A DNA stretch of 64,000 nucleotides from an uncultured Chitinophagaceae bacterium (GTDB lineage Bacteria > Bacteroidota > Bacteroidia > Chitinophagales > Chitinophagaceae). The notes beneath the pieces were generated by a model. The model did no database searches and was not told the origin of the DNA. It saw nothing but the letters and a program-made list of their open reading frames with translations. The stretch spans positions 1 to 64,000 of the forward strand of contig CAITVK010000114.1 in the NCBI GenBank assembly GCA_903895845.1, given 5' to 3'. Numbering within the stretch: position 1 is the stretch's first letter; each line of letters opens with the position of its first letter. The translations under genes and the position numbers were made by a program. Shown here one piece after another: positions 46,047-55,031 of the stretch.

Positions 46047-46427
46047 GATTTCAAATATACTTGATAGATTTAAAAAATGAATGCTTTTGTATTTTAATTG
46101 TATTGAAGTTTTTTCTACGGTTGTTTCTGCAACAACTTCAACTGAAAAATATTGTAATGTGCTAAAAGATATTTATGAATAGGTCTTTTTTATGAAGTGT
46201 GAAGTTGTCTGTTGAGGGTGATATTTTCGAAACATAACAATCTCAGCTTAATAAAACACTATGAAGCTTTTTTTAAGTGAATAACTGCATTGTCAGATTG
46301 AATATTTGCATTGCAATAGAGGGTTACAGCGTTGCTGATGAGAAATACTTTAGAATTATTATCCAAAAAAGAACCCTATCTTATCGTTGTGGCACTTACA
46401 TTTGCACGATTTTCATAAAAATAAATT
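46047..46427. other. Divergent intergenic region eutB / carB-N
   Basis: It must contain two promoters. A TACATTTG (TAnnTTTG) at 46397-46404 is a plausible -7 box for the plus-strand gene, 24 bp before its ATG. Inverted arms TTGAAGT (46103) and ACTTCAA (46136) lie near the eutB end. No cobalamin riboswitch box was found. Confidence 0.5.
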
Positions 46428-48074
46428 ATGCCTAAAGACAATTCGATTAAGTCGGTTTTGATTATTGGTTCGGGTCCAATTATTATTGGTCAGGCCTGTG
46501 AGTTTGATTATTCTGGTACGCAAGCGGCACGTAGTTTACGTGAAGAAGGTGTGAAAGTGATACTCATAAACAGTAATCCTGCAACCATAATGACCGATCC
46601 AATGATGGCAGACAGGGTGTATCTGTTGCCATTGACAGTGGAAAGTATTGAACAGATTCTGCAAGAAAACCAGATTGATGCGGTGTTGCCGACAATGGGC
46701 GGACAAACGGCATTGAACCTGTGTAAAGAGGCAGATGAACAAGGCATTTGGGAGAAATATAACTGCCGAATGATTGGGGTAGATGTGGCAGCGATTGATA
46801 CAGCTGAGGATAGGGAGAAATTCCGTCAGTTGATGGTGAAGATTGGTATTGCAGTGGCACCGAGCCACGTGGCAAATAGCTTCTTGGAAGGAAAAGAGTT
46901 TGCACAGAAGATAGGTTTCCCATTGGTGATACGTCCTTCGTTTACATTGGGAGGAACTGGTGGTGGATTTGTACATACCAAAGATGATTTGGACGCTGCG
47001 CTTGAACGTGGATTGAAGGCGAGCCCTATCCACGAAGTATTGGTGGAGAAAGCGGTGTTGGGATGGAAAGAATATGAATTGGAATTGCTTCGTGACAAGA
47101 ACGATAATGTAGTCATTATTTGTACCGTAGAAAACCTTGATCCGATGGGTGTTCACACAGGAGATAGCATTACCGTTGCACCTGCAATGACATTGAGTGA
47201 TACCGCTTTCCAAGACATGCGTAACAAGGCAATGCTCATGATGCGTAGTCTTGGCAACTTCCAGGGAGGTTGTAACGTGCAGTTTGCAATGAACCCGGAA
47301 ACAGAAGAGTTGATAGCGGTGGAAATCAATCCACGTGTAAGCCGTTCGTCTGCATTGGCTAGTAAGGCGACTGGTTATCCGATTGCGAAGATTGCTGCAA
47401 AGTTGGCTATCGGTTATTCTTTGGATGAATTGAAGAATCAGATTACTAAAACAACGTCCGCTTACTTCGAGCCTGCTTTGGACTATGTAATTGTAAAAAT
47501 ACCTCGTTGGAATTTTGATAAGTTCAAAGGAGCAAACGATACATTGGGTCTTCAGATGAAGAGCGTTGGTGAGGTAATGGCAATTGGTAGAAGCTTTAAT
47601 GAAGCCTTGCAAAAAGCATGTGTGAGTTTGGAGAATGACGCAATTGGCCTAGGATACTATGGTAAGAGTATGATGAAGAGTGAGGAGATTGTGGAATACA
47701 TCAAGACGCCGAAGTGGGATAGGATATTCAGAATTAAAGATGCATTGATGCAAGGCTCTACTGTTAAAAGTATTGCACAGGCAACAGGTATTGATCGTTG
47801 GTTCTTATATCAGATACAAAAGCTTTGTGTAATAGAAAAGGAAATTGCACACCACCGTTTGGAGACTTTACCTGATGACTTACTGAAAGATGCTAAGAAG
47901 AATGGCTTCAGTGATGCACAGATTGCTAAGGTTTTACAAGGCAACTGTTCTGATGATGAGGTATTTGAAAAGCGTAAGAAACTTGGTATTACCAGAGTTT
48001 ACAAGATGGTAGATACTTGTAGTGCTGAGTTTGAAGCAAAGACGCCTTACTTCTACAGTACTTTCGAGAACTAG
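46428..48074 (+). CDS. carB: Carbamoyl-phosphate synthase large subunit, N-terminal half only
   Basis: 548 residues, about half of a normal CarB (~1070). It has the N-terminal preATP-grasp motif LIIGSGPIIIGQACEFDYSG, ATP-grasp signature TLGGTGGGFV, EINPRVSRSSALASKATGYPIA (residues about 301-322) and the oligomerisation domain with TGIDRWFLYQIQKL. It ends at AEFEAKTPYFYSTFEN, exactly where the second, carbamate-phosphorylating ATP-grasp half would begin. A terminator follows, so the C-terminal half is not adjacent. The enzyme is either split into two genes, as in some archaea, or truncated. No carA is nearby. Confidence 0.9.
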   Translation: MPKDNSIKSVLIIGSGPIIIGQACEFDYSGTQAARSLREEGVKVILINSNPATIMTDPMMADRVYLLPLTVESIEQILQENQIDAVLPTMGGQTALNLCKEADEQGIWEKYNCRMIGVDVAAIDTAEDREKFRQLMVKIGIAVAPSHVANSFLEGKEFAQKIGFPLVIRPSFTLGGTGGGFVHTKDDLDAALERGLKASPIHEVLVEKAVLGWKEYELELLRDKNDNVVIICTVENLDPMGVHTGDSITVAPAMTLSDTAFQDMRNKAMLMMRSLGNFQGGCNVQFAMNPETEELIAVEINPRVSRSSALASKATGYPIAKIAAKLAIGYSLDELKNQITKTTSAYFEPALDYVIVKIPRWNFDKFKGANDTLGLQMKSVGEVMAIGRSFNEALQKACVSLENDAIGLGYYGKSMMKSEEIVEYIKTPKWDRIFRIKDALMQGSTVKSIAQATGIDRWFLYQIQKLCVIEKEIAHHRLETLPDDLLKDAKKNGFSDAQIAKVLQGNCSDDEVFEKRKKLGITRVYKMVDTCSAEFEAKTPYFYSTFEN

Positions 48075-48113
48075 AATCAAGAGGTATGAATTATGAACTA
48101 TGAAATATGAGTT

Positions 48114-48163
48114 AAAAGAGAAAGCCCTTGAAGCAAATGTTTCAAAGGCTTTCTCTTTTATTT
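48114..48163 (+). terminator. Terminator after carB-N
   Basis: AAAAGAGAAAGCC-TTGAA (48114-48132) pairs with TTCAA-GGCTTTCTCTTTT (48141-48159) in an 18-bp stem with one mismatch, loop of 8 nt, T-rich tail. It is embedded between heptad-type repeats. Confidence 0.85.
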
Positions 48164-48252
48164 ATGTCAATGCTAATTACTCATATTTCATACCTTATAT
48201 TTTATATCTTTCTTAGTGATTCTTTGAGTCTTTGCGCCTTTGTGGCAACTAA

Positions 48253-48657
48253 CTAAACCCCCAAAGAATCATACTTTACTGTTCTTTCCCAAAGCTTGCC
48301 GCAGGCGGCTACAAACTCTTGGTGAATGGGGTCTTTATGATAGACATCTATGTCGCCCGGCTCATCAAAAACCATCAGTAATGATACATGATAATTCTTT
48401 AATGGATCATCTGCCTTAAAAGTTTGGGGAACACCAATGTGGTGAAACTTTATTTGTTTCACAGTTACTAGCTGATGTAGTCCATCGATTAATTTTTGTT
48501 TGTCCGCTTCACTATCTGGATTCTTTAGCCAGTAATAAACCACGTGCATCAGACTTTGTTTGTTAACAATTCGTCTGTTGCTTATGCCCGAGGCGGTAGC
48601 TGCAATTGTAGCAAGGCTGGCTGCAGCTAGAAACTTTCTTCTGGATAAACTATTCAT
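48253..48657 (-). CDS. Tat-exported Dabb (stress-responsive A/B barrel) protein
   Basis: 134 residues. The N-terminus SRRKFLAAASLATIAATASG is a twin-arginine-type signal (SRRKFL). The mature part is one dimeric alpha-beta barrel (Dabb) domain: HVVYYWLKNPDSEADKQKL, HHIGVPQTF, HVSLLMVFDEPGDIDVY and HKDPIHQEFV. Dabb proteins are small and their functions vary; the exported versions in Bacteroidota are uncharacterised. It stands alone with a repeat element on its 3' side. Confidence 0.82.
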   Translation of the reverse strand: MNSLSRRKFLAAASLATIAATASGISNRRIVNKQSLMHVVYYWLKNPDSEADKQKLIDGLHQLVTVKQIKFHHIGVPQTFKADDPLKNYHVSLLMVFDEPGDIDVYHKDPIHQEFVAACGKLWERTVKYDSLGV

Positions 48658-48796
48658 GATGTAATTGTATATGGTACAATTAGCTGCAAAAATACAATAG
48701 ACCCGATAGCTAATTTGGTTAGGTGTATAAATAAATGCTAAAGTCTACAGTGTTCCCACTTTGCCTGTAACTGTGGAAACTGAATGTTAGCTGAAT

Positions 48797-48828
48797 AAAA
48801 AAGCGGGTCAGCAAATGATGCGACCCGC
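48797..48828 (-). terminator. Terminator of the Nfu gene
   Basis: GCGGGTC (48803-48809) and GACCCGC (48822-48828) form a 7-bp GC-rich stem. Read on the minus strand it is followed by six T residues. It is about 27 bp after the stop of the NifU-like gene. Confidence 0.85.
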
Positions 48829-48854
48829 CAATTAACAAACAAAACAAAAACAAA

Positions 48855-49454
48855 CTATTCTGCTTCTGCAATAACTTCTTTTACTTCCGGAATCATACGT
48901 TTCATCATACCCTCAATGCCTGCTTTCAACGTTATCATCGATGATGGACAACCACTGCAACTACCTTGTAGCATCAGGTTTACCGTTCCTTCTCTGTAAC
49001 TTCTGAATTGTATCGCACCACCATCCATTTCAACGGCTGGTTTTACGTAGTTTTCCAATAACTCTTTCACGCGTTTCACAATATCATCGTCATCAGCACT
49101 CACTGTATTGCTTGCTTCCTGACGCGTGTTTGCAACTTCATCTTCGTTCACTACTACGCCACCATTCTCCAAGTATTCTTTCAAGAATTGTTTGATGGTT
49201 GGAATCACATCTTGCCAGTCTTCCGTATCAGCTGTCTTAGAAAGCGTAATAAAGTTACTAGCTATAAAAACGCTTCTGATGAATGGAAAGCTGAACAATT
49301 CCTTTGCCAATGGAGAAGGGCCTGCACTGCTTTCATCTGCAAAATCAATGCTCTTTCCAGGATACAATAGCTTGTTTGCAACAAACTTCATGGTCTCCGG
49401 GTTTGGAGTCATCTCGGTATATATGCTGATGATGGGGTTGCCTGTCTTAATCAT
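48855..49454 (-). CDS. Nfu-type Fe-S cluster scaffold/carrier
   Basis: 199 residues. N-terminal Nfu_N domain (TEMTPNPETMKFVANKLLYPG, residues about 11-31, cited by ends) and C-terminal NifU-like domain (about 120-199) with VEMDGGAIQF and the cluster-binding Cys-x2-Cys in GSCSGCPSS. It carries [4Fe-4S] clusters to apoproteins in the cytoplasm. The length fits the two-domain Nfu of Bacteroidota and mitochondria. It stands alone. Confidence 0.92.
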   Translation of the reverse strand: MIKTGNPIISIYTEMTPNPETMKFVANKLLYPGKSIDFADESSAGPSPLAKELFSFPFIRSVFIASNFITLSKTADTEDWQDVIPTIKQFLKEYLENGGVVVNEDEVANTRQEASNTVSADDDDIVKRVKELLENYVKPAVEMDGGAIQFRSYREGTVNLMLQGSCSGCPSSMITLKAGIEGMMKRMIPEVKEVIAEAE

Positions 49455-49621
49455 AATAAATCAATTTAAAGTGCAAATATAACTAACCCTATTTAGCTAA
49501 ACGACTATAAAGCTACGTAGTGTCTTATAATTTCGCCTATCGAAAGGAAGATTTACCATTTAGGCACCTAGACACATGGAAAGGAATAAACTGAGTTAGA
49601 ATCCTATTTGGTACTGTTTGC

Positions 49622-50206
49622 TTAGGACAAAATAGTAATCAAACCTTTGATGATGGCACCTAATTTAACTGCTTCAAATATCTTGCTTTCACTGTATCCA
49701 TGTTGCAATACAGACTTCTCGTGAGAGGTAACGCACATTTCGCAACCATTGATGGAAGATACAACCAAGCTCAACAATTCGAAGAATGCTTTGCCCAAAA
49801 CAGGGTTCATCATGATGCTCATCTTGATGCCTGCGGGTTGATTAGAATAAAATTCTTTGTCCATAAAGTGTCTGAAACGATAGAATACATTGTTTGTATT
49901 CATCAAAGACGTACAAGCTATCACCTCTGCAATTTCTGCATCTGTGGCACCTGCTTCTTGGGCCATCTTGGTAAATGGAGCCTTCAACAAGTCAAACTTC
50001 TCATTCACCGCAATACTCAAAGCTAATAGTAAAGCTTCTTTCTTGTCAAGGTATTGTGCATTGTTCAGCACATTACCAACGTTTATCTTCAGGTCTTTTA
50101 TGTAGCGTGCATCTGTATTAAGAAGTACCAACGCATTGGTAGACGGGGTGTAATCGGGTATTTGTAACTCGTTCAACAAGTTTACAAATGTTTCATTCTG
50201 TATCAT
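49622..50206 (-). CDS. AhpD-like alkylhydroperoxidase (carboxymuconolactone decarboxylase family)
   Basis: 194 residues, helical. The active-site motif is GCEMCVTSHEK (Cys-x2-Cys-x3-His) near residue 160, as in AhpD/CMD proteins. Such proteins act as thiol reductants or peroxidases with AhpC. It lies 77 bp after ahpC in the same direction, separated by a heptad-repeat hairpin, and is probably co-transcribed with it. Confidence 0.85.
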   Translation of the reverse strand: MIQNETFVNLLNELQIPDYTPSTNALVLLNTDARYIKDLKINVGNVLNNAQYLDKKEALLLALSIAVNEKFDLLKAPFTKMAQEAGATDAEIAEVIACTSLMNTNNVFYRFRHFMDKEFYSNQPAGIKMSIMMNPVLGKAFFELLSLVVSSINGCEMCVTSHEKSVLQHGYSESKIFEAVKLGAIIKGLITILS

Positions 50207-50216
50207 ACTATAGATA

Positions 50217-50280
50217 TTAGTTATAAGTTATAAGTTATGAGTTTCAAGACTTAACTTATAACTCATAACTTATAACTAAA
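50217..50280. repeat. Heptad-repeat hairpin between ahpC and ahpD-like genes
   Basis: A left arm TTAGTTATAAGTTAT... (50218-50243) and right arm ...ATAACTTATAACTAA (50252-50279) form a long AT-only stem with an 8-nt loop. It belongs to the GAGTTAT family and could attenuate read-through between the two genes. Confidence 0.8.
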
Positions 50281-50283
50281 TGA

Positions 50284-50844
50284 TTAGTTTGCTGCCAACT
50301 GTGCAGTCAATGTTTCTTGACCATTTGTCCAGTTGCAAGGGCAAAGTTCATCTGTTTGTAATGCATCTAGTACACGTAAAACCTCTCCTACGCTACGACC
50401 AACGCTTAGGTCATAAACACTTACCCAACGGATGATTCCTTGAGGATCAACGATGAATGTAGCACGGTAAGCTACTTTTTCGCCTTCGGCTAATATGCCC
50501 AACTCTTCTGCCAATGATTTTGAAGTATCTGCCAACATAGGGAATTTAAGGTCGCGCAAGTCTGCGTGGTCTCTTCTCCATGCTGCGTGTACAAATTCGC
50601 TATCGGTAGAAGCGCCAATTAAAACGGCATCTCTATCTGCGAAGTCGCTGCTCTTTTTGTTGAACTCAGCAATCTCTGTAGGACATACAAATGTGAAATC
50701 TTTTGGCCACCAGAACATAACGGTCCATTTTCCAGAGGTTTCATTGGTTATTTCAACGAACTCTTTACCTTTCTCGATAGATACTACTGCTGTCTTTTTG
50801 AACTCAGGAAACTTACTTCCAATTGATAATACGTGATTACTCAT
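50284..50844 (-). CDS. ahpC: Peroxiredoxin AhpC
   Basis: 186 residues, thioredoxin fold. The peroxidatic cysteine is Cys54 in TFVCPTEIAEF and the resolving position is in DELCPCNW (Cys168/Cys170) near the C-terminus. The CPCNW tail is typical of the AhpC/AhpE-like enzymes paired with AhpD. It reduces hydroperoxides. AhpF is absent; the AhpD-like gene downstream is the likely reductant partner. Confidence 0.92.
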   Translation of the reverse strand: MSNHVLSIGSKFPEFKKTAVVSIEKGKEFVEITNETSGKWTVMFWWPKDFTFVCPTEIAEFNKKSSDFADRDAVLIGASTDSEFVHAAWRRDHADLRDLKFPMLADTSKSLAEELGILAEGEKVAYRATFIVDPQGIIRWVSVYDLSVGRSVGEVLRVLDALQTDELCPCNWTNGQETLTAQLAAN

Positions 50845-50965
50845 TTTGTTACTTTTTATTGTTTAGGCAACAAAGGTGCAGTCTTTTTTGATAGATAATA
50901 ATTGATAGATATAATTGAACGATAGAAAAAAACTATTTTATTTCTTTTGAGAAGCGTATTACAAT

Positions 50966-51005
50966 AAAAAAGAGGGCTCATTTTGGTTATTATGAGCCCT
51001 CTTTT
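50966..51005 (-). terminator. Terminator of the GH3-family gene
   Basis: AAAAGAGGGCTCAT (50968-50981) and ATGAGCCCTCTTTT (50992-51005) are perfect 14-bp arms with a 10-nt loop. On the minus strand six T residues follow. Confidence 0.9.
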
Positions 51006-51023
51006 CAATTATGTTGAAAGTGT

Positions 51024-52547
51024 CTATCGAGTCTTTAAAAACAATTGCCAGTCTTCCAGCATCTTGCCTTTGAGTACACGAGGGAATTTGTGCTGACCAC
51101 CAATCTTTCCTTTCTGGTTCATGAAGTCCATAAATTCTTTCTCACTCAATACATCAACAAAAATATTCTTGAGTGCACTTTTGCGTTCAACGGCATAGTC
51201 GTCGTTTAGCTCTTTCAGTTTATCATCAATGATGGTTGCAAGTTTTATCTTATCAACCACATCATTGCAAGCCACATACCATTGATGGGCAAAGAAACTT
51301 TGATAAGGGATACCAGTTACGGTAAACTCGGGAATAGAGATGTTCAGTTCTTCACTTGCCAACTGAATAGCTTTGTTCATATTGTCCACACTCAGGTGTT
51401 CGCCAACAAGGCTCAAGAAGTGTTTGGTACGTCCCGTTATTATGATTTCACTTCTAGCTTTATCTACAAATCGAACGGTATCGCCAATCAGGTAGCGCCA
51501 GGTTCCGGCACTTGTACTGATTAGTAGTGCATAATCCTTTCCTTCTTCTACTTCATGAATCATTAATGCTTCGGGATTATCTATCATCTCACCATCTGCA
51601 TCAAAGTTGTCATCATTAAAAGGAACGAACTCAAAGAAGATATGCTCATTGATCACCAACTTCATCCCCAATCCATTCTGTACATCCTGATAAGCCAGAA
51701 AGCCCTCACTTGCCAGATAGGTTTCAATATAAATTAGCGGTCTTTCAACCAATTTCTCAAATCCTTTTTTATACGGTTCAAAGCTTACGCCTCCATGAAC
51801 AAAAAAGGCGAGGTTGGGCCATATATCATGGATGGTATTCAGGTTATAGCGTTCAATCACCATCTCCATACACATCTGAATCCAAGCCGGAACGCCCACC
51901 ACAAAACCAATATCCCACTGAGGGGCTTTTTCAACAATCTCTTCCAATTTCTTTTGCCAGTCCTTTTCTTTGGCAATCTTCTTTCCAGGCTTATAAAAGG
52001 GCTGAAACCAGAACGGTGCTTTCTTAGCAGTAATGCCACTTAAATCTCCTGCATAATAGCCTGCTGAATAACGATCTAGTTGCGTGCTTCCACCCAAGGT
52101 AAGCCAACCTTTACTAATAGATTTTACCGGAATATCCTCATAGTTCCTTAATCCAAAGAACTGCTTGATCATCACATTTTTATTGCCTTTGAGAATATCA
52201 TTGGTAATGGGAATGTATTTGCTAGCCGATTCGGATGTACCAGACGACAAGGCATAGTATTTTACTTTACCAGGCCAGCAAACATCCGGAACGCCTTCCA
52301 AGGTTTTATACCACCACTGCTTGTAAATTTTATTGTAATTGAACGCTGGTACCAACTCCTGAAACTTCTTACCAACATGTTTGCTCAATAATATATCATC
52401 GAAGCGATAGGTTTGACCAAACTCGGTAAACCTTGCCTTACGCACTAACTTCTTCAACACCCTCAACTGCATGGTTCTTGGCGTGCTTTGTGGCAAACCA
52501 AGTGCTTTTGTAAGTCGTGCTGGAATCTTAAAATCAATAATCGCCAT
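51024..52547 (-). CDS. GH3-family acyl-adenylate-forming protein
   Basis: 507 residues, the length of the bacterial GH3 (auxin-responsive promoter) family. The AMP-binding loop is YALSSGTSESASKYIP (about 92-107), with VHGGVSFEPY, ETYLASEGF and STSAGTWRYLIGDTVRF (about 345-361), and ITGRTKHFLSLVGEHLS in the C-terminal domain. The fold is that of plant GH3 amino acid-hormone conjugating enzymes. The bacterial substrate is unknown. It has no gene partner in the same transcript. Confidence 0.9.
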   Translation of the reverse strand: MAIIDFKIPARLTKALGLPQSTPRTMQLRVLKKLVRKARFTEFGQTYRFDDILLSKHVGKKFQELVPAFNYNKIYKQWWYKTLEGVPDVCWPGKVKYYALSSGTSESASKYIPITNDILKGNKNVMIKQFFGLRNYEDIPVKSISKGWLTLGGSTQLDRYSAGYYAGDLSGITAKKAPFWFQPFYKPGKKIAKEKDWQKKLEEIVEKAPQWDIGFVVGVPAWIQMCMEMVIERYNLNTIHDIWPNLAFFVHGGVSFEPYKKGFEKLVERPLIYIETYLASEGFLAYQDVQNGLGMKLVINEHIFFEFVPFNDDNFDADGEMIDNPEALMIHEVEEGKDYALLISTSAGTWRYLIGDTVRFVDKARSEIIITGRTKHFLSLVGEHLSVDNMNKAIQLASEELNISIPEFTVTGIPYQSFFAHQWYVACNDVVDKIKLATIIDDKLKELNDDYAVERKSALKNIFVDVLSEKEFMDFMNQKGKIGGQHKFPRVLKGKMLEDWQLFLKTR

Positions 52548-52645
52548 CGTTAGTTGTAGGTGTTATGTGTTCTATTTTTACGAAAATATATCAATTCCCT
52601 CAAAAACAATTTATTGTTAGTAGTAGAAAAGGGTATTAGTTAACA

Positions 52646-54589
52646 TTAACCGCCTAATTGTTTATAATTTTTTAACAGAAGACCCACATCAAACCAAAAG
52701 TCGTAGTTTTTTGCATACTGAATGTTCAAATGGTGCAAAGCCTCCTTATTTAAAGGATGAGCGGCATTTAAAGGCAAACCACAGCAGGTCAACAAGTTCT
52801 TTTTTAGTTTGGGCAAGGCTATTTCTTCCTTAGTATATCCCACCCAGGTAGCCTGATTAAGCAATACTTTAAATATATTTCGTATCAGCCCGATCCTACT
52901 GCTCACAATTACCAATTGCACCGGAAGGGTAACCAACAAATAGCAAGCAAATAGTACATCGGCCACTCGTTTCATTCTTTTCTGATACGGTTCACTGATT
53001 CTGTAAAACCCTTCCGCTGCCAATGTTTCGCCAACAGTTGCTTTACTATCACTGCCCACAATGCTTTTTGTGTGTTGACCAATAAACCGATAACTAACAT
53101 TCTTGGGGAGCGTCTGTACCAATTGAATATTTAGATAATTGGTAAGATAGCCTTCGCAAAAAATTACTTCCTTAATATTTAGTCTGTTCAATAATTCTTT
53201 CAACTGCTTAACATCCCCAATGGATTTTTCTTCTTGTCCATTTACCTTAATTCTCCCGAGTAGCCTTTCTTCCAGCCCTGCTTTCTTGTAGATATGTACA
53301 ACTTGCTGGTACTCTTCCAGACTGCCTACAACCGCTGTTTGTTGAAACTTATATTCTTCATCGCTTTTCTCAATCCATTCAAACTGAATCAATAGCCATC
53401 TAAATACAGTAATTGCAATGCCCGCTACCAATCCACCAACAATCATAACGGCTCTCGAGAACCACATATCCGACGGTAATAATCCATAAACAGTTACCAT
53501 TACCAAAATACCCGAAAGGCTCGATACAAATGTTTTGGAAGGCTTATCCGGATTATCATACATGCCCGACAACGCCCCTGTTATCAAAAAGATAATAGCA
53601 AAAGAGAAAAACATCAACCGGAAGTTATCCTGAGAAAAAGGTTCTCCATCCCGCACCCATTTAATCCATTCATTTTTCACTTTCCACAAACATCCATAGA
53701 TAATTACTGCATCCAACAACGGCAATCCAATCCTGAAAACAATCATCTTAGCCAAAGAAATGCTTGCCCTAAAAAAGATTGCCAACTGAATAAACATCGA
53801 AAAAACACTTGCCTTTGTGCCTGAGTAATGCTTCCGTACAAAAATACTCATCGCACTATAAAACATCTTTACATAGTTGAGGCTACCCTTTTTGGTACTC
53901 TCCCCTTTGAAATGCAAGATGGTACTATCTGCAAAATAATAGTTATTGTATCCCAATTGTTGTATCCGGTAGCTGAGGTCAATGTCCTCTCCGTACATAA
54001 AAAAGGCCTCATCAAAACCATTAATTTCTTTGATGATGGTACTTTTTGCCATAATGAATGCCCCCGCCAATACATCTACCTGATGATTGACAAACGGATT
54101 GAGATAGCCCAATGAATATTGGTTGAGCAAGCGAGAACGTGGAAAAAGATCGGCCAGCCCAGTCAGTTTAAAAAAGGAGGCGACGGGAGAAGGGAATCCC
54201 CTTTTGCTTTCGGGTAAAAAGGTACCACTGCCATCAATCATTTTAATGCCCAAGGCGCCACAATCGGGTGTTTTCTCAAAGAAGTCTATACATTTCAGTA
54301 AGCAATCTTCGGGAATAATGGTATCCGGATTCAGGTACAGAATATAATCGCCGTTACAGTATTGCAATGCCTGGTTATTTGCCTTAGCAAAGCCTACATT
54401 TTCTTCGTTATAAATAAATTGTACAAAAGGAAACTTGGGTTGCAGGTAGGCAATGCTGTCATCGGTCGAATTATTGTCTATCACAATCACTTCGGCCTCC
54501 AGTTTATCAATTGCTTTCTTCACAGAGCAAAGGCATTGCTCCAGAAAGTATTTTACGTTATAATTGACAATGATGATAGAAATATGCAT
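52646..54589 (-). CDS. GT2 glycosyltransferase fused to Rossmann and degenerate sugar-transferase domains
   Basis: 647 residues. N-terminal GT2 domain (about 1-245): VIDNNSTDDSI, LNPDTIIPEDCL, YGEDIDLSYRIQQLGY (WbbL-like rhamnosyltransferase type). Four or so transmembrane helices (about 255-400) follow, then a Rossmann-like part (about 420-520, AVVGSLEEYQQV, IKEVIFCEGYL) and a C-terminal part (about 530-647) with KRMKRVADVLFACYLLVTLP and YAKNYDFWFDVGLLLKNYKQLG, the ends of a polyprenyl phosphosugar transferase. The middle of that last domain, with the catalytic Asp-Glu, is missing. It is likely a membrane glycan synthase whose last domain is a relic or scaffold. Confidence 0.82.
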   Translation of the reverse strand: MHISIIIVNYNVKYFLEQCLCSVKKAIDKLEAEVIVIDNNSTDDSIAYLQPKFPFVQFIYNEENVGFAKANNQALQYCNGDYILYLNPDTIIPEDCLLKCIDFFEKTPDCGALGIKMIDGSGTFLPESKRGFPSPVASFFKLTGLADLFPRSRLLNQYSLGYLNPFVNHQVDVLAGAFIMAKSTIIKEINGFDEAFFMYGEDIDLSYRIQQLGYNNYYFADSTILHFKGESTKKGSLNYVKMFYSAMSIFVRKHYSGTKASVFSMFIQLAIFFRASISLAKMIVFRIGLPLLDAVIIYGCLWKVKNEWIKWVRDGEPFSQDNFRLMFFSFAIIFLITGALSGMYDNPDKPSKTFVSSLSGILVMVTVYGLLPSDMWFSRAVMIVGGLVAGIAITVFRWLLIQFEWIEKSDEEYKFQQTAVVGSLEEYQQVVHIYKKAGLEERLLGRIKVNGQEEKSIGDVKQLKELLNRLNIKEVIFCEGYLTNYLNIQLVQTLPKNVSYRFIGQHTKSIVGSDSKATVGETLAAEGFYRISEPYQKRMKRVADVLFACYLLVTLPVQLVIVSSRIGLIRNIFKVLLNQATWVGYTKEEIALPKLKKNLLTCCGLPLNAAHPLNKEALHHLNIQYAKNYDFWFDVGLLLKNYKQLGG

Positions 54590-54730
54590 ATAGCCGTTGA
54601 CCGTATTGATAAAATGCTGTGTAAAAACAGCGTGTAAAGTAACAGGAATTGCAAATTAGATGCGCATTTTAATAATAATGTGGCTTTGGAAGTGAAAATA
54701 AGAATGATTGTTATGGTATACGATAAGAAA

Positions 54731-54952
54731 GTTCTTCTCTCAAATAAAGATGTCTTTTTGCCAAAAAAAGAGGTCTTTTGCCAAAAAAAAGAGGTCTTTT
54801 TTCCCAGAAAAGAGGTCTTTTTTCTCAATAAAGAGGTCTTTTACCCCAAAAAAAGAGGTCTTTTTTTTCAATAAAGAAGTCTTTTACCCCAATAAAGAGG
54901 TCTTTTTTCTTAATAAAGAGGTCTTTTTTTTCAATAAGAACATCCTTATTGG
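54731..54952. repeat. Array F: about eleven 21-bp tandem repeats
   Basis: The core AAAGAGGTCTTTT (palindromic AAAGA-GG-TCTTT) has its central GTC at 54752, 54773, 54794, 54815, 54836, 54858, 54879, 54900 and 54921, with worn units at 54731 and 54942. The step is 21 bp except for one 22-bp step in an A-run. The spacer is TTCTCAAT-like or ACCCCAA-like. It sits between divergent genes, upstream of both. Confidence 0.93.
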
Positions 54953-55031
54953 TTGGTATTTCATTGTCATAATCTGATAGTTTGTATAAAATGTTACCAT
55001 CCTTTCCTATATTCGATTTTTAAATTAATTT

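Noticed and set aside
46047-46427. Cobalamin riboswitch upstream of eutB
   Set aside because: I looked for the B12-box and the conserved helices on the minus strand and found none.
46536-47612. 358-codon open frame on the minus strand
   Set aside because: It lies fully antisense to carB, has an atypical Cys/His-rich composition and no family features. It is a shadow of the real gene.
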